Source: Alkalibacterium olivapovliticus (GTDB taxonomy: Bacteria > Bacillota > Bacilli > Lactobacillales > Carnobacteriaceae_A). From it: a DNA stretch of 51,277 bases. Shown piece by piece: positions 9,710 to 16,548 of the stretch. Under the pieces are notes generated by a model. It ran no database searches. It was not told the DNA's origin and saw only the letters and a program-made list of their open reading frames with translations. Both the position numbers and the translations under genes were made by a program. The stretch covers positions 1-51,277 of the forward strand of contig NZ_PVTO01000019.1 in assembly GCF_003003275.1 (NCBI RefSeq), given 5' to 3'. Position 1 is the first letter of the stretch; each line of letters begins with the position of its first letter.

Positions 9710-10994
9710 ATATCTTTTCCAAAATCTCTTTAGCAGCAGCCAAGTTCATATGTGGGGCTTCTTTAAGCAAATCCGCGACTTGCTGAACCTGTTTGCCTTT
9801 CGCTCCTGCACTAATGGCCAGGGAGCGGGCATGGAGTCCCATATGGCCTTTTTGAATACCTTCAGTGACCAAAGCTCTGACAGCCGCAAAGTTCTGAGCC
9901 AGTCCGACGGATACAAGGATGCCTTCCAATTCTTTTGCTGAAGGCTGGCCCAAAATAGAATGGGCGAGTTTCGCACCAGGATGGATAGAAATAGCGCCAC
10001 CGACTGTTCCAATGGGAAGCGGCAAGGTCAGTGAACCTACTAAGTCGCCATTCTCGTTTTTATCCCATGTGGTTAAGGAGCGGTATTGTCCAGTTCTGCT
10101 GGCATAGGCATGTGAGCTGGCTTCCACTGCACGCCAGTCATTACCAGTGGCTGCAACGACCGCGTCGACACCGTTCATGATGCCTTTATTATGCGTGACT
10201 GCACGGTACGGATCGATCGCCGCGACTTGAGTGGCTTCAATAATCCGGTCTCTGACTTCTTCACCGGAAAAGCGTCCTGTCTTCAGTGTATGAGAAGCAA
10301 TCACACAGTGGGCAGTCGCCAGGCTTTCAGTCGCATAATTAGACAGGATACGAAGTAAGGCGGTTCCACCGGTCAGTTCTTCTATATAAGGGGCGATACC
10401 TTCCATCATCGTATTAATGATGTTGGCTCCCATAGCCTCTTTTGTATCCACGTGCAAGTGTACAGATAAGAAGGAAGGAAGACTCGGGTTGTCCAGCTCG
10501 CCCAGGATACGGACTTCCAGATCTTTAGCACCTCCGCCTCTTTTGAAAATAGAGGGATGTGCCTCATTGGCGCGATCCAGAATCGATCGTTTAGCCCGTT
10601 TAATGGTTTCTCTTGCGGCTAGTTTATCGGAAACATCTTTCAATGTAATCTGACCAATCATCTGGCGTTTAGGGATGTCCGTTGTAAACCCACCAGATGA
10701 GCCGATCAATTTGGCTGCGAAACTTGATGCCGCGATGACGGAAGGTTCTTCAATAGCCATCGGAATAACTTTTTCTTCCCCATTGATGATAAAATTCAGC
10801 GCTACACCAAAAGGCAGAGAATAGTTACCAAGGTAATTCTCGATCATGTTATCGCCTGTTTCAGCGTTCAAATCAAGCGACTCGTTCATTAAGACTGACT
10901 GTTCATCTCCAGAAATAACCCCAGCCTCAACCAATGCTGTGATCTTATCCTGATGATTTTTTTTGTAAAATTTAGTTAGCTTACTCGTATCCAT
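9708..10994 (-). CDS. mvaA: Hydroxymethylglutaryl-CoA reductase, class II
   Basis: Reduces HMG-CoA to mevalonate in the mevalonate route to isoprenoids used by Lactobacillales, acting in the cytoplasm. The 428-residue protein shows the class II catalytic set: Glu83 (EEPSV), Lys270 (THNKG), Asp286 (GNDW) and His388 (GLHAR), nearly the numbering of the Pseudomonas mevalonii enzyme. A GGAAGGA site precedes the ATG on the minus strand. A CATAAT -10 with a weak TTTTCT -35 lies at about 11028-11056, so the IS30 element begins immediately upstream of this promoter and may have cut off upstream control. The neighbouring mvaS or mvaK genes are not in the window. Confidence 0.95.
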   Translation of the reverse strand: MDTSKLTKFYKKNHQDKITALVEAGVISGDEQSVLMNESLDLNAETGDNMIENYLGNYSLPFGVALNFIINGEEKVIPMAIEEPSVIAASSFAAKLIGSSGGFTTDIPKRQMIGQITLKDVSDKLAARETIKRAKRSILDRANEAHPSIFKRGGGAKDLEVRILGELDNPSLPSFLSVHLHVDTKEAMGANIINTMMEGIAPYIEELTGGTALLRILSNYATESLATAHCVIASHTLKTGRFSGEEVRDRIIEATQVAAIDPYRAVTHNKGIMNGVDAVVAATGNDWRAVEASSHAYASRTGQYRSLTTWDKNENGDLVGSLTLPLPIGTVGGAISIHPGAKLAHSILGQPSAKELEGILVSVGLAQNFAAVRALVTEGIQKGHMGLHARSLAISAGAKGKQVQQVADLLKEAPHMNLAAAKEILEKI

Positions 10995-11049
10995 TGTATC
11001 GATTCCTTCCCGAATTCTCTCTTATCCATTATGACCGATTTTAAGATAA

Positions 11050-11062
11050 AAGAAAAGCAAGG
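11050..11062. repeat. Left copy of 13-bp direct repeat flanking the IS30 element
   Basis: The sequence aagaaaagcaagg occurs here and again at 12313-12325, each copy 2 bases outside the outermost matching base of the terminal inverted repeats. It is probably a target duplication. Confidence 0.6.
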
Positions 11063-11064
11063 GG

Positions 11065-12310
11065 TGTGTTGTAAAATGAATTGCAACACTCAGTAATTTC
11101 TGAAAATACAAAAAGACATGAAGATTCGTTATACTTAAATCACCACAAAATAAGCAAAGGAGAATCTTCATGTCCACAGGTAATTATAACACAAATCAGA
11201 CTCGATCATTTACTCATTTAGATTTTAAAGAAAGACAGCTGATAGAAAAATGGTTAAATGAAGATGTTAATAAAGCAGAGATAGGCAGACGCCTTGGGCG
11301 TAACCGTTCCACAATTCATAGAGAAATCAATCGAGGAAAAGTAGAACAAATAAAACAGATCAATGGCTATAATAAGAAAGTCACTGTGTACTATTCAGAT
11401 TCCGGTCAATCTATTTATGAAAAACGACGAGCAAAGAGTGTCCGCAAAAAGATTGTTTCTTTCTCGAGCGCTTTCTTCTCTGCGCTGGAAGATGCCTTCA
11501 CAAAAGGGTGGTTTAAAGGGAAACAGCGTCTCTACAACATAAAGACATTCATAGCTCTTTATAGAAAAAAGCATCCTGTAGAGAATATACCAACGTTTAA
11601 AACCGTCTATTCTTATATACGTCAAGGTCTTTTGTCTATCAAACCACATGACTTACCTGTCATGTATCGTCTGAAACCAAGAAAAAACCAACATAGTAAC
11701 CCTAAGGGCAAAAACAAAAGAATCCTAGGTACCAGTATCACCGATCGTCCAGAGGACGTATTACCAAGAGAAACATTTGGACACTGGGAAGCTGATCTGG
11801 TTAAAGGGAAGAAAACGAAAAATGAACCGGCAATCATTACCTTGGTGGAGAGAAAAACACGCTATGCCATTACTAAGAAAATCAGCGACTATAAAAGTCA
11901 AACGGTTAAAAATGCCTTTGAAGAGATTCTAGCAGATAACCCTAACCTATTTGCTTCAATAACTTTTGATAATGGTTCTGAATTCTCCTTAATGTCTGAA
12001 CTCAATACAGACGTATATTTTTGTCATGCCTACGCATCCTGGGAACGGGGCTCAAACGAAAACTTCAATAAACTGTTGAGGGAATTCATCCCTAAAGGAA
12101 AATCCATCCATCTTTTTTCAGAAATGGATATCGATCAAGCCGCTCAGGCAATCAATAAAAGGATTAGAGAAGTGATAGGGCTACGTTCATCAGAAGAGTA
12201 TTTTCAACAATGCAGTATTTAAAATTTTTCTTCCCCTAGGGGAAGAAGTAAAGAGATTTAAGTTCATCGAATCATGTAACAGAAAGTGTTGCATTTAACT
12301 TTACAACTCA
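11065..12310 (+). mobile_element. IS30-family insertion sequence, complete
   Basis: About 1.25 kb. The left terminal repeat 11065-11090 and right terminal repeat 12285-12310 are inverted copies matching at about 21 of 26 positions, with an identical inner block tgcaacact. The single transposase gene is intact. The element lies between mvaA and the tRNA-Val promoter. Confidence 0.85.
11170..12222 (+). CDS. IS30-family transposase
   Basis: DDE transposase of 350 residues, the usual length. The N-terminal helix-turn-helix (about 14-56, with RLGRNRSTIHREINRG) binds the terminal repeats. The rve catalytic core follows, with Asp209 (HWEADLV), Asp267 (TFDNGSEF) and Glu297 (WERGSNEN). No frameshift or stop is present, so the copy is likely active. 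A plus-strand AAAGGAG site lies 6 bases before the ATG. Confidence 0.95.
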   Translation: MSTGNYNTNQTRSFTHLDFKERQLIEKWLNEDVNKAEIGRRLGRNRSTIHREINRGKVEQIKQINGYNKKVTVYYSDSGQSIYEKRRAKSVRKKIVSFSSAFFSALEDAFTKGWFKGKQRLYNIKTFIALYRKKHPVENIPTFKTVYSYIRQGLLSIKPHDLPVMYRLKPRKNQHSNPKGKNKRILGTSITDRPEDVLPRETFGHWEADLVKGKKTKNEPAIITLVERKTRYAITKKISDYKSQTVKNAFEEILADNPNLFASITFDNGSEFSLMSELNTDVYFCHAYASWERGSNENFNKLLREFIPKGKSIHLFSEMDIDQAAQAINKRIREVIGLRSSEEYFQQCSI

Positions 12311-12312
12311 AG

Positions 12313-12325
12313 AAGAAAAGCAAGG
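12313..12325. repeat. Right copy of 13-bp direct repeat flanking the IS30 element
   Basis: Identical to 11050-11062 (aagaaaagcaagg). Flanking bases diverge outside the 13 bases on both sides. Confidence 0.6.
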
Positions 12326-12347
12326 ACTGTTCCCACTTTGAAAAAGG

Positions 12348-12376
12348 TTTACAAGCGACCGTAAATCTTGTATACT
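12348..12376 (+). promoter_or_regulatory. Promoter of tRNA-Val
   Basis: A -35 TTTACA (12348-12353) and a -10 TATACT (12371-12376) are spaced by 17 bases, close to the sigma-A consensus. The -10 ends 21 bases before the mature tRNA, leaving a leader of about 15 bases. Confidence 0.85.
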
Positions 12377-12397
12377 CATATAGGAATAACCCATTAC

Positions 12398-12470
12398 GGT
12401 TCCTTAGCTCAGTTGGGAGAGCACTACCTCGACAAGGTAGGGGTCGCTGGTTCGAGCCCAGTAGGGACCA
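12398..12470 (+). tRNA. tRNA-Val (anticodon GAC)
   Basis: A full cloverleaf can be drawn over 73 bases: acceptor GGTTCCT/AGGGACC with one T-G pair, D stem GCTC/GAGC, anticodon stem CTACC/GGTAG, T stem GCTGG/CCAGT with loop TTCGAGC, and discriminator A. The anticodon loop is TCGACAA, giving GAC for valine codons GTC/GTT. Position 33, almost always T, is C here. No CCA is encoded. The 3' 13 bases from 12458 form the left end of the integrated element, so the gene is kept intact by the insertion. Confidence 0.9.
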
Positions 12471-12473
12471 TAC
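12458..12473. repeat. attL core (16 bp) in the tRNA-Val 3' end
   Basis: The sequence ccagtagggaccatac is repeated exactly at 23057-23072. It spans the 3' half of the T stem, the acceptor strand and three bases beyond the tRNA. Sequence left of this copy is the tRNA; sequence right of the second copy is chromosomal. Confidence 0.88.
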
Positions 12474-12486
12474 ATTATATATGTTT

Positions 12487-12543
12487 GAGCCTTCAAAACG
12501 TTGGTATGATGGGAATCTTACAACGTTTCGAGGCTCTTTTTTT
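12487..12543 (+). terminator. Element-supplied terminator after tRNA-Val
   Basis: Arms 12487-12503 (gagccttcaaaacgttg) and 12521-12536 pair almost fully and are followed by a T7 run. It lies inside the element just right of attL, so it replaces the chromosomal tRNA terminator now displaced to 23082-23136. Confidence 0.85.
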
Positions 12544-12557
12544 GAAAAATTAGTAAG

Positions 12558-12567
12558 AACTGTTGCA
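12558..12567 (+). repeat. Candidate integrase arm site near attL
   Basis: The 10-mer aactgttgca lies 85 bases inside attL. The same 10-mer occurs at 22926-22935 (about 120 bases inside attR) and at 20929-20938. Tyrosine integrases use such arm-type sites, but binding is inferred only from position. Confidence 0.35.
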
Positions 12568-12640
12568 TACAAACAAATGTTCGCTTAAAAAAACTAAACT
12601 TCCAGCTTCTTATCTTGCCTACATTTGCATACATAACCTT

Positions 12641-12672
12641 GAGAGTATCGTTCATTGGTACTCTCTTTTTTT
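12641..12672 (+). terminator. Second rightward terminator between attL and int
   Basis: Arms gagagta (12641-12647) and tactctc (12659-12665) precede a T7 run. It is oriented to stop transcription coming from the tRNA before it runs antisense into int. No gene lies between the two terminators; a short RNA is possible but not supported. Confidence 0.7.
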
Positions 12673-12739
12673 GTGCCTCCATACAATGTTGTGAGGGCGA
12701 TTCTACGGCTTTTTCAGATTGATACATGGATGATTATAC

Positions 12740-13882
12740 TTAGAAGCCTACGTGTTGAGCGAATATATCAGCGGTTTTCTCTTTTGCTTCTTCAGTCACA
12801 TGAGTATAGATATTCATAGTAACCTCATAAGAAGAATGGCCTAAACGCTCTTGAACATCTTTGATACCAGCTCCAGCTTCAAACAGTATAGAACAATGTG
12901 TGTGTCTTAATTCGTGTGGAGTGATTCGCTTCAAAGAGTGTTTCTCGATTATCTTATTCATGAATGAACCAACGCTGGAGTGTTGAATGTACTCATTATC
13001 AAAGGTGGTAAAGACAACTTGAGCTGGTGTATTCGTGTTCATACCTAGCTTTAAATAGTCTAAGCGTTGAGTTTTTCTCCAGTCCTTTATTGTATCAATG
13101 GTAATTGGATCTAAAGAAATGGTACGTTCTCCAGCAGTTGTTTTTGTACTTTGAACAATCAGCGTGTTGTCCTTGCCTCTAGCCAGCGTTTTATTGATGG
13201 TGACTGTATTGGCCTCAAAATTGAAGTCTTGCCATGTGAGAGCCAGTGCTTCACCTTTACGCATACCAGAGAAGGCCAGCAAGCGAAAGAATGGAAACCA
13301 GCGAGGGTTATTATCTTCTTTGACACATTCTAGGAATCGTTTCAATTCATCTTTTGAATAGAAATTGATTTCACGTTTATTGTCATTCTTCATTTTAGGA
13401 ACATGAACACGTTCCATAGGATTGTTTCTGATTTTGTCTAAGGTGATTGCATAGTCAAAGATTCGCTTACAGTGGTTCTTCATGACTTTAGCTTTTGAGA
13501 TACGTTCAGACCACTTGAATACAGCTTCCTGACAATGTGTAGGAGTAATGGCTTGTATTCTTAAATGGCCTAACTCCTTGAGAATGTGGTTATCGAATAG
13601 CTCTCTAGTTTTAACAGCGGTACTTTCTCGAACATCCTCTTTATAGATCACGTTGAACCATAACTCATAAATCTCTTCAAAGGTTTCATAAGTCGGCTTT
13701 TGATAGCCAGATTCTTCATGTAAGGCCTTTAACCTCATGGCCTCTTTACGAGCTTCACTTTTAGAAGTAAATCCACTTCTACCAACTCGAATTGACTTGC
13801 CAGCTTTATCTACACCTAAATAAGATTGAAATTTATAATAAGTGTTTCCATCTTTCTTTTTATAACTTTTAATTTGTAACAT
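12740..13882 (-). CDS. int: Tyrosine-recombinase integrase of the island
   Basis: Site-specific recombinase of 380 residues expected to insert and excise the island at the tRNA-Val 3' end. The N-terminal arm-binding domain is at about 1-60, the SAM-like core-binding domain at about 65-165, and the catalytic domain from about 170. The catalytic residues are Arg208 (SGMRKG), His323 and Arg326 (HELRH), His349 (LGHSS) and Tyr359 (NIYTH). The start follows AAAGGGAG on the minus strand. It is transcribed toward attL, 266 bases away, and lies 47 bases after the repressor gene in the same direction, so both probably share the leftward promoter. Confidence 0.95.
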   Translation of the reverse strand: MLQIKSYKKKDGNTYYKFQSYLGVDKAGKSIRVGRSGFTSKSEARKEAMRLKALHEESGYQKPTYETFEEIYELWFNVIYKEDVRESTAVKTRELFDNHILKELGHLRIQAITPTHCQEAVFKWSERISKAKVMKNHCKRIFDYAITLDKIRNNPMERVHVPKMKNDNKREINFYSKDELKRFLECVKEDNNPRWFPFFRLLAFSGMRKGEALALTWQDFNFEANTVTINKTLARGKDNTLIVQSTKTTAGERTISLDPITIDTIKDWRKTQRLDYLKLGMNTNTPAQVVFTTFDNEYIQHSSVGSFMNKIIEKHSLKRITPHELRHTHCSILFEAGAGIKDVQERLGHSSYEVTMNIYTHVTEEAKEKTADIFAQHVGF

Positions 13883-13902
13883 TGATATTCTCTCCCTTTA
13901 GC

Positions 13903-13914
13903 ACACCGCTGGGC
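13903..13914 (+). repeat. 12-bp repeat, copy 1 (repressor-int gap)
   Basis: The 12-mer acaccgctgggc occurs here and at 15478-15489 after the excisionase-like gene, both followed within 20 bases by aagggt. One copy lies in each transcriptional arm, right after a regulatory gene. A role as a processing or termination signal is possible. Confidence 0.45.
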
Positions 13915-13929
13915 TGGGGTATGTAAGGG

Positions 13930-14772
13930 TTAAATATTAATTGATGTATCAGTTTTTTCAACTGGTTTATAATCGTCATTCATATCTACAAGTGTATTTC
14001 TAAGGTTATTATTCAATGAGATAACTTTTTCCAAACCTTTTTCATCAATGTTGAATAAGGATTTCTTGACGAGCGTTTCAAAGGTATTTATTTTTCGTTC
14101 ATTAATATCAGTCATTTCACCGAAATATGAAATCAAATTATAGTTTTGATTGGTAGAGCGAGCTAACATATTTAATGCAGATTCTAACTGCATTTTTAAA
14201 ACCTTCTTATTAACCTCAACCTGAACAGTAAAAAGGTATTCTCTTATAAAAGATTCAGGTATTTCTTTACCGTTGCTTATAGATTTAATTGATTGAATAT
14301 CTTCAGCAGACTTTTTATCGATTGTAAGGTTCTGTTTAGTTACGTTCTTAGTGTCACTGAAGTTTTCCGAAATATACTCTTCAACACTATTTTTAATTCT
14401 AGAAACCTCTCTAACAGAATAAATTTCTTTAAAATGATGGAGGTATAGTCTGTAAAGGTACAGTCCATATTCTGATAGATAACTATATAAATCTTCTTTA
14501 TCTGAATCTTCTTTAGACAAACTACTTTGATCATAACCAGCGGACTTCATCAGCATATCATAGAATGTTGATTCTTCATGTTTATCATTGCCAGATAATC
14601 CAATAGCGATATTCTTAATCAACTCGGGTTTAGGTGGATTTCTCTTTTCGTTCTCCAGTTGAGATAGGTATGAATTAGATGTGTTCGCTCTCTTAGCTAA
14701 CTCTACCAGAGTGAGTTTTTTCATTTTCCTTAACTCTCTTAAAGTAACGGAGAATGGCTTGTTTTCTTCCAC
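13930..14772 (-). CDS. XRE-family master repressor (Stl-like)
   Basis: Probable lysogeny repressor of the island, 280 residues. The N-terminal helix-turn-helix is at about 8-60 (TLVELAKRANTSNSYLSQLE). The C-terminal 200 residues are helical, charged and without the Ser/Lys peptidase residues of LexA/CI repressors, so SOS self-cleavage is not expected. In Stl-type repressors this part binds a helper-phage protein that lifts repression (family knowledge; the partner here is unknown). The start is GTG at 14772, 10 bases after AAGGAGG; the nearest upstream ATG is out of frame. The gene faces the rightward operon across a 170-base regulatory gap. Confidence 0.85.
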   Translation of the reverse strand: MEENKPFSVTLRELRKMKKLTLVELAKRANTSNSYLSQLENEKRNPPKPELIKNIAIGLSGNDKHEESTFYDMLMKSAGYDQSSLSKEDSDKEDLYSYLSEYGLYLYRLYLHHFKEIYSVREVSRIKNSVEEYISENFSDTKNVTKQNLTIDKKSAEDIQSIKSISNGKEIPESFIREYLFTVQVEVNKKVLKMQLESALNMLARSTNQNYNLISYFGEMTDINERKINTFETLVKKSLFNIDEKGLEKVISLNNNLRNTLVDMNDDYKPVEKTDTSINI

Positions 14773-14805
14773 TAATCATTAACCTCCTTTTTATTCTTTA
14801 ATTTC

Positions 14806-14834
14806 ATATTACACCAATTAACTTATGATTACAA
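14806..14834 (-). promoter_or_regulatory. Leftward promoter of the repressor/int unit
   Basis: On the minus strand, -35 TTGTAA (14829-14834) and -10 TAATAT (14806-14811) are separated by 17 bases. Repeated gttaa/ttaac motifs lie around it and could be operator half sites. Confidence 0.65.
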
Positions 14835-14872
14835 CAAATGTTAATCAAAAGATTTACAAATAGTAAATAAAT

Positions 14873-14891
14873 ATCTTGCAAAAGTTAAACA
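14873..14891 (+). repeat. 19-bp direct repeat at the rightward promoter, copy 1
   Basis: The sequence atcttgcaaaagttaaaca is identical to 15155-15173. This copy covers the -35 box of the rightward promoter and so is a strong operator candidate for the island repressor or the small HTH protein. Confidence 0.65.
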
Positions 14892-14904
14892 AGTGTGCGA
14901 TACT
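14876..14904 (+). promoter_or_regulatory. Rightward promoter of the island operon
   Basis: A -35 TTGCAA (14876-14881) and a -10 GATACT (14899-14904), spaced 17 bases, lie 38 bases before the ATG of the first rightward gene. The -35 is embedded in the 19-bp repeat. Confidence 0.7.
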
Positions 14905-14942
14905 ATGATTAGATAAAAAATAAATCATGAGGAGGTGTCAAG

Positions 14943-15170
14943 ATGGCTACGTTGAAAATTAAAGATTCGAACCAGATTTACAGGGATTTATCTCTCAATG
15001 GTTATAGTTTGAAATCGTTGAGCAAGAAAGTAGATGTGACTGAACAATATCTTTCATCTGTTTTTAAAGGCAAAAGAAGTCCTTCCCCTTTGTTAGCAAA
15101 GAGAATATCTAGTGAATTGAATAAAGAAATAAGAGATTATTTTTTTGCTGAAGAATCTTGCAAAAGTTAA
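14943..15170 (+). CDS. Small HTH DNA-binding protein (Cro/Str-like)
   Basis: First gene of the rightward operon, 75 residues. It is a single XRE-type helix-turn-helix fold (about 10-65: DLSLNGYSLKSLSKKVDVTE followed by YLSSVFKGKRSPSP). It follows GAGGAGGTG. By position opposite the Stl-like repressor it corresponds to Cro/Str of phages and islands, so it probably counteracts the repressor or switches the island toward excision. The final codons and stop lie inside the second 19-bp repeat, so expression of the next gene may be tuned there. Confidence 0.75.
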   Translation: MATLKIKDSNQIYRDLSLNGYSLKSLSKKVDVTEQYLSSVFKGKRSPSPLLAKRISSELNKEIRDYFFAEESCKS

Positions 15171-15173
15171 ACA
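15155..15173 (+). repeat. 19-bp direct repeat, copy 2, over the end of the small HTH gene
   Basis: Identical to 14873-14891. It covers the last four codons and stop of the small HTH gene and lies 20 bases before the next start. It may be a second operator acting on the excisionase-like gene. Confidence 0.6.
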
Positions 15174-15192
15174 TTAAAGGAGGTGAACTAAT

Positions 15193-15471
15193 ATGGCAAA
15201 ACTAAGTTTAGATCTATCAAGCGACTTAGAGGAAGAGTTGAAAATCCTCTTTAAGCGTTCAGCACAAGAAGTTTTTCACGAGATGAGTAAGCAAGAATTG
15301 AACTCAAAATCATACTTTAACTTAACTGAAGCCACTCAATGGCTAGGAATCAGTTATAACACTTTGGGGATGTGGATTTCAGACTATGATTTACCAGTAG
15401 TAAGAATAGCTGGGAAGAAATTTATCTCTAAAGAGAGCTTAATATCTTTTATGCAAGACCACGAAAAATAA
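15193..15471 (+). CDS. Excisionase-like HTH protein
   Basis: 92 residues. The C-terminal half (about 42-90: NLTEATQWLGISYNTLGMWI then VVRIAGKKFISKESLISFM) is a MerR-type winged helix of the HTH_17/excisionase kind. The N-terminal half is an acidic helix. It follows AAAGGAGGTG. In related islands the gene after str is xis, which directs the integrase to excise, so that role is inferred. A weak hairpin terminator follows at 15478-15502. Confidence 0.7.
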   Translation: MAKLSLDLSSDLEEELKILFKRSAQEVFHEMSKQELNSKSYFNLTEATQWLGISYNTLGMWISDYDLPVVRIAGKKFISKESLISFMQDHEK

Positions 15472-15477
15472 AAAAAT

Positions 15478-15502
15478 ACACCGCTGGGCAAAGCGTGTTT
15501 TT
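15478..15502 (+). terminator. Weak hairpin containing the second 12-bp repeat
   Basis: Arms acaccgct (15478-15485) and agcgtgt (15492-15498), with one bulged base, precede a T5 run. The 12-mer acaccgctgggc (15478-15489) is shared with 13903-13914. It could limit read-through from the excisionase-like gene into the replication cassette. Confidence 0.5.
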
Positions 15503-15634
15503 AAGGGTATAACTGCAACAAAATTGCTAATTTTTAAAGCAATTGAATAAGAAAGATTGATGTAAAGGGATTTCGTACAATATGTGTGGTGCTAGGCAAG
15601 TTAGACACATGACTATTTTTAGGGAACTGGAGGT

Positions 15635-15940
15635 ATGCAATTGATAAAAGAACAGCTGATAGGATTGAAGAGAATCCATGAAGCAAAGAATCAGATGGCA
15701 AAGAATGAGATCCAACATGAATTATCTTCACTGCTGGTGTCACTCTCATATCTTGAAGCCACTAAGCGAGATTTTACAGATGATTGGATTGTGTTTGATG
15801 GAGAAGAATATGAACTCCAGTACAGATATGTAATTAACAGGATTCAGAAACTTCAGGAAAGAATTGAAAGGAGTGAATTGAATGTATGTAGTGATGATAG
15901 TAGCGGTTATGTTTTTCATTATCGGAATCATGGCCAGTGA
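15635..15940 (+). CDS. Hypothetical island protein, helical
   Basis: 101 residues, not recognised. It is mainly alpha-helical with charged heptad-like stretches (about 1-50 and 63-85), no membrane segment and no cysteine motif. It starts after GGAGG. It opens a run of small genes before the primase and overlaps the next small ORF. In PICIs this position holds small accessory replication or regulatory proteins; no function is assigned. Confidence 0.6.
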   Translation: MQLIKEQLIGLKRIHEAKNQMAKNEIQHELSSLLVSLSYLEATKRDFTDDWIVFDGEEYELQYRYVINRIQKLQERIERSELNVCSDDSSGYVFHYRNHGQ

Positions 15941-15998
15941 GTATTTTAGAATTGCTTATCAGGAAGTATTGAATACTTTAAAGGAGATGGAATCATGA
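15882..15998 (+). CDS. Predicted 38-residue single-span membrane peptide
   Basis: Short ORF with a good AAAGGAG site 8 bases before the ATG. Residues 2-18 (VVMIVAVMFFIIGIMA after the initial Met-Tyr) form one membrane helix and the rest is charged. It overlaps the previous gene in another frame, and its stop overlaps the next start (ATGA), which suggests translational coupling. Function unknown. Reality rests on the ribosome site and the packing. Confidence 0.5.
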   Translation: MYVVMIVAVMFFIIGIMASEYFRIAYQEVLNTLKEMES

Positions 15999-16153
15999 GA
16001 GATGAAGAAAAAGCACGTATCATACTTGAACACCTTGATGAGTACATTCAAGTAAATTGGAATTTCAAAGAGTACTATCTAAAGGGAATCCGTAAAGGCT
16101 TGAGGGAAATTGATGAAAGAGAGCAAAAAAATAAACTCTCCAGCGGAAACTGA
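15995..16153 (+). CDS. Hypothetical 52-residue island protein
   Basis: Starts at ATG 15995 inside the ATGA overlap with the membrane peptide, after AAAGGAG. Highly charged helical protein (MRDEEKARIILEHLDEYI at the N terminus), not recognised. It overlaps the following gene by about 40 bases. Confidence 0.5.
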   Translation: MRDEEKARIILEHLDEYIQVNWNFKEYYLKGIRKGLREIDEREQKNKLSSGN

Positions 16154-16538
16154 AGAGCTAAAAGGAATACGTTTGAAACGTGAGATAGTACCTAGACACT
16201 ACTATTTTACCATATTCAAGCGTACCTTACTAGTGGATTTACTACACACTGAAAGGGCGTTTTTTATTATGTTAAACAGAAAAGACAAAGAAATTGATGT
16301 ATTAATGGAAGAGTTGACCGATTCAAGAGAGTTACTGGAACAAATTAATTATATGATTATGGACTACTTCCATGACATCCAGAAATGTAGAAAAAGCAAA
16401 ATCAGTCCTGAACATATGGTACTCCATGAAGTTGAACGATTGGAGAAACGGTTCAATATTCTTTTAGATATGAATGAAACTCACATTAATAAGATTCAAG
16501 ATTTAGCTGAACAGATTCAAGCAAAGTTACGAGAGTGA
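16113..16538 (+). CDS. Hypothetical coiled-coil island protein
   Basis: 141 residues from ATG 16113 (a TTG at 16110 is also possible; GAGGG lies upstream). A later ATG at 16270 after AAAGGG would give a shorter protein. From about residue 50 to the end it is continuous charged helix with a coiled-coil look (MLNRKDKEIDVLMEELTD). It lies directly before the primase, whose start is within about 10 bases. It may be an accessory replication or primase-partner protein, with no direct evidence. Confidence 0.55.
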   Translation: MKESKKINSPAETEELKGIRLKREIVPRHYYFTIFKRTLLVDLLHTERAFFIMLNRKDKEIDVLMEELTDSRELLEQINYMIMDYFHDIQKCRKSKISPEHMVLHEVERLEKRFNILLDMNETHINKIQDLAEQIQAKLRE

Positions 16539-16548
16539 GGTGAAGCAC

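Noticed and set aside
9660-10653. Open frames on the plus strand opposite mvaA
   Set aside because: They lie antisense to a gene with all catalytic residues, have no ribosome sites and no recognisable sequence.
12264-12588. Open frames crossing the tRNA-Val gene and terminator
   Set aside because: They run through a clear tRNA, its promoter and hairpins; coding is not credible.
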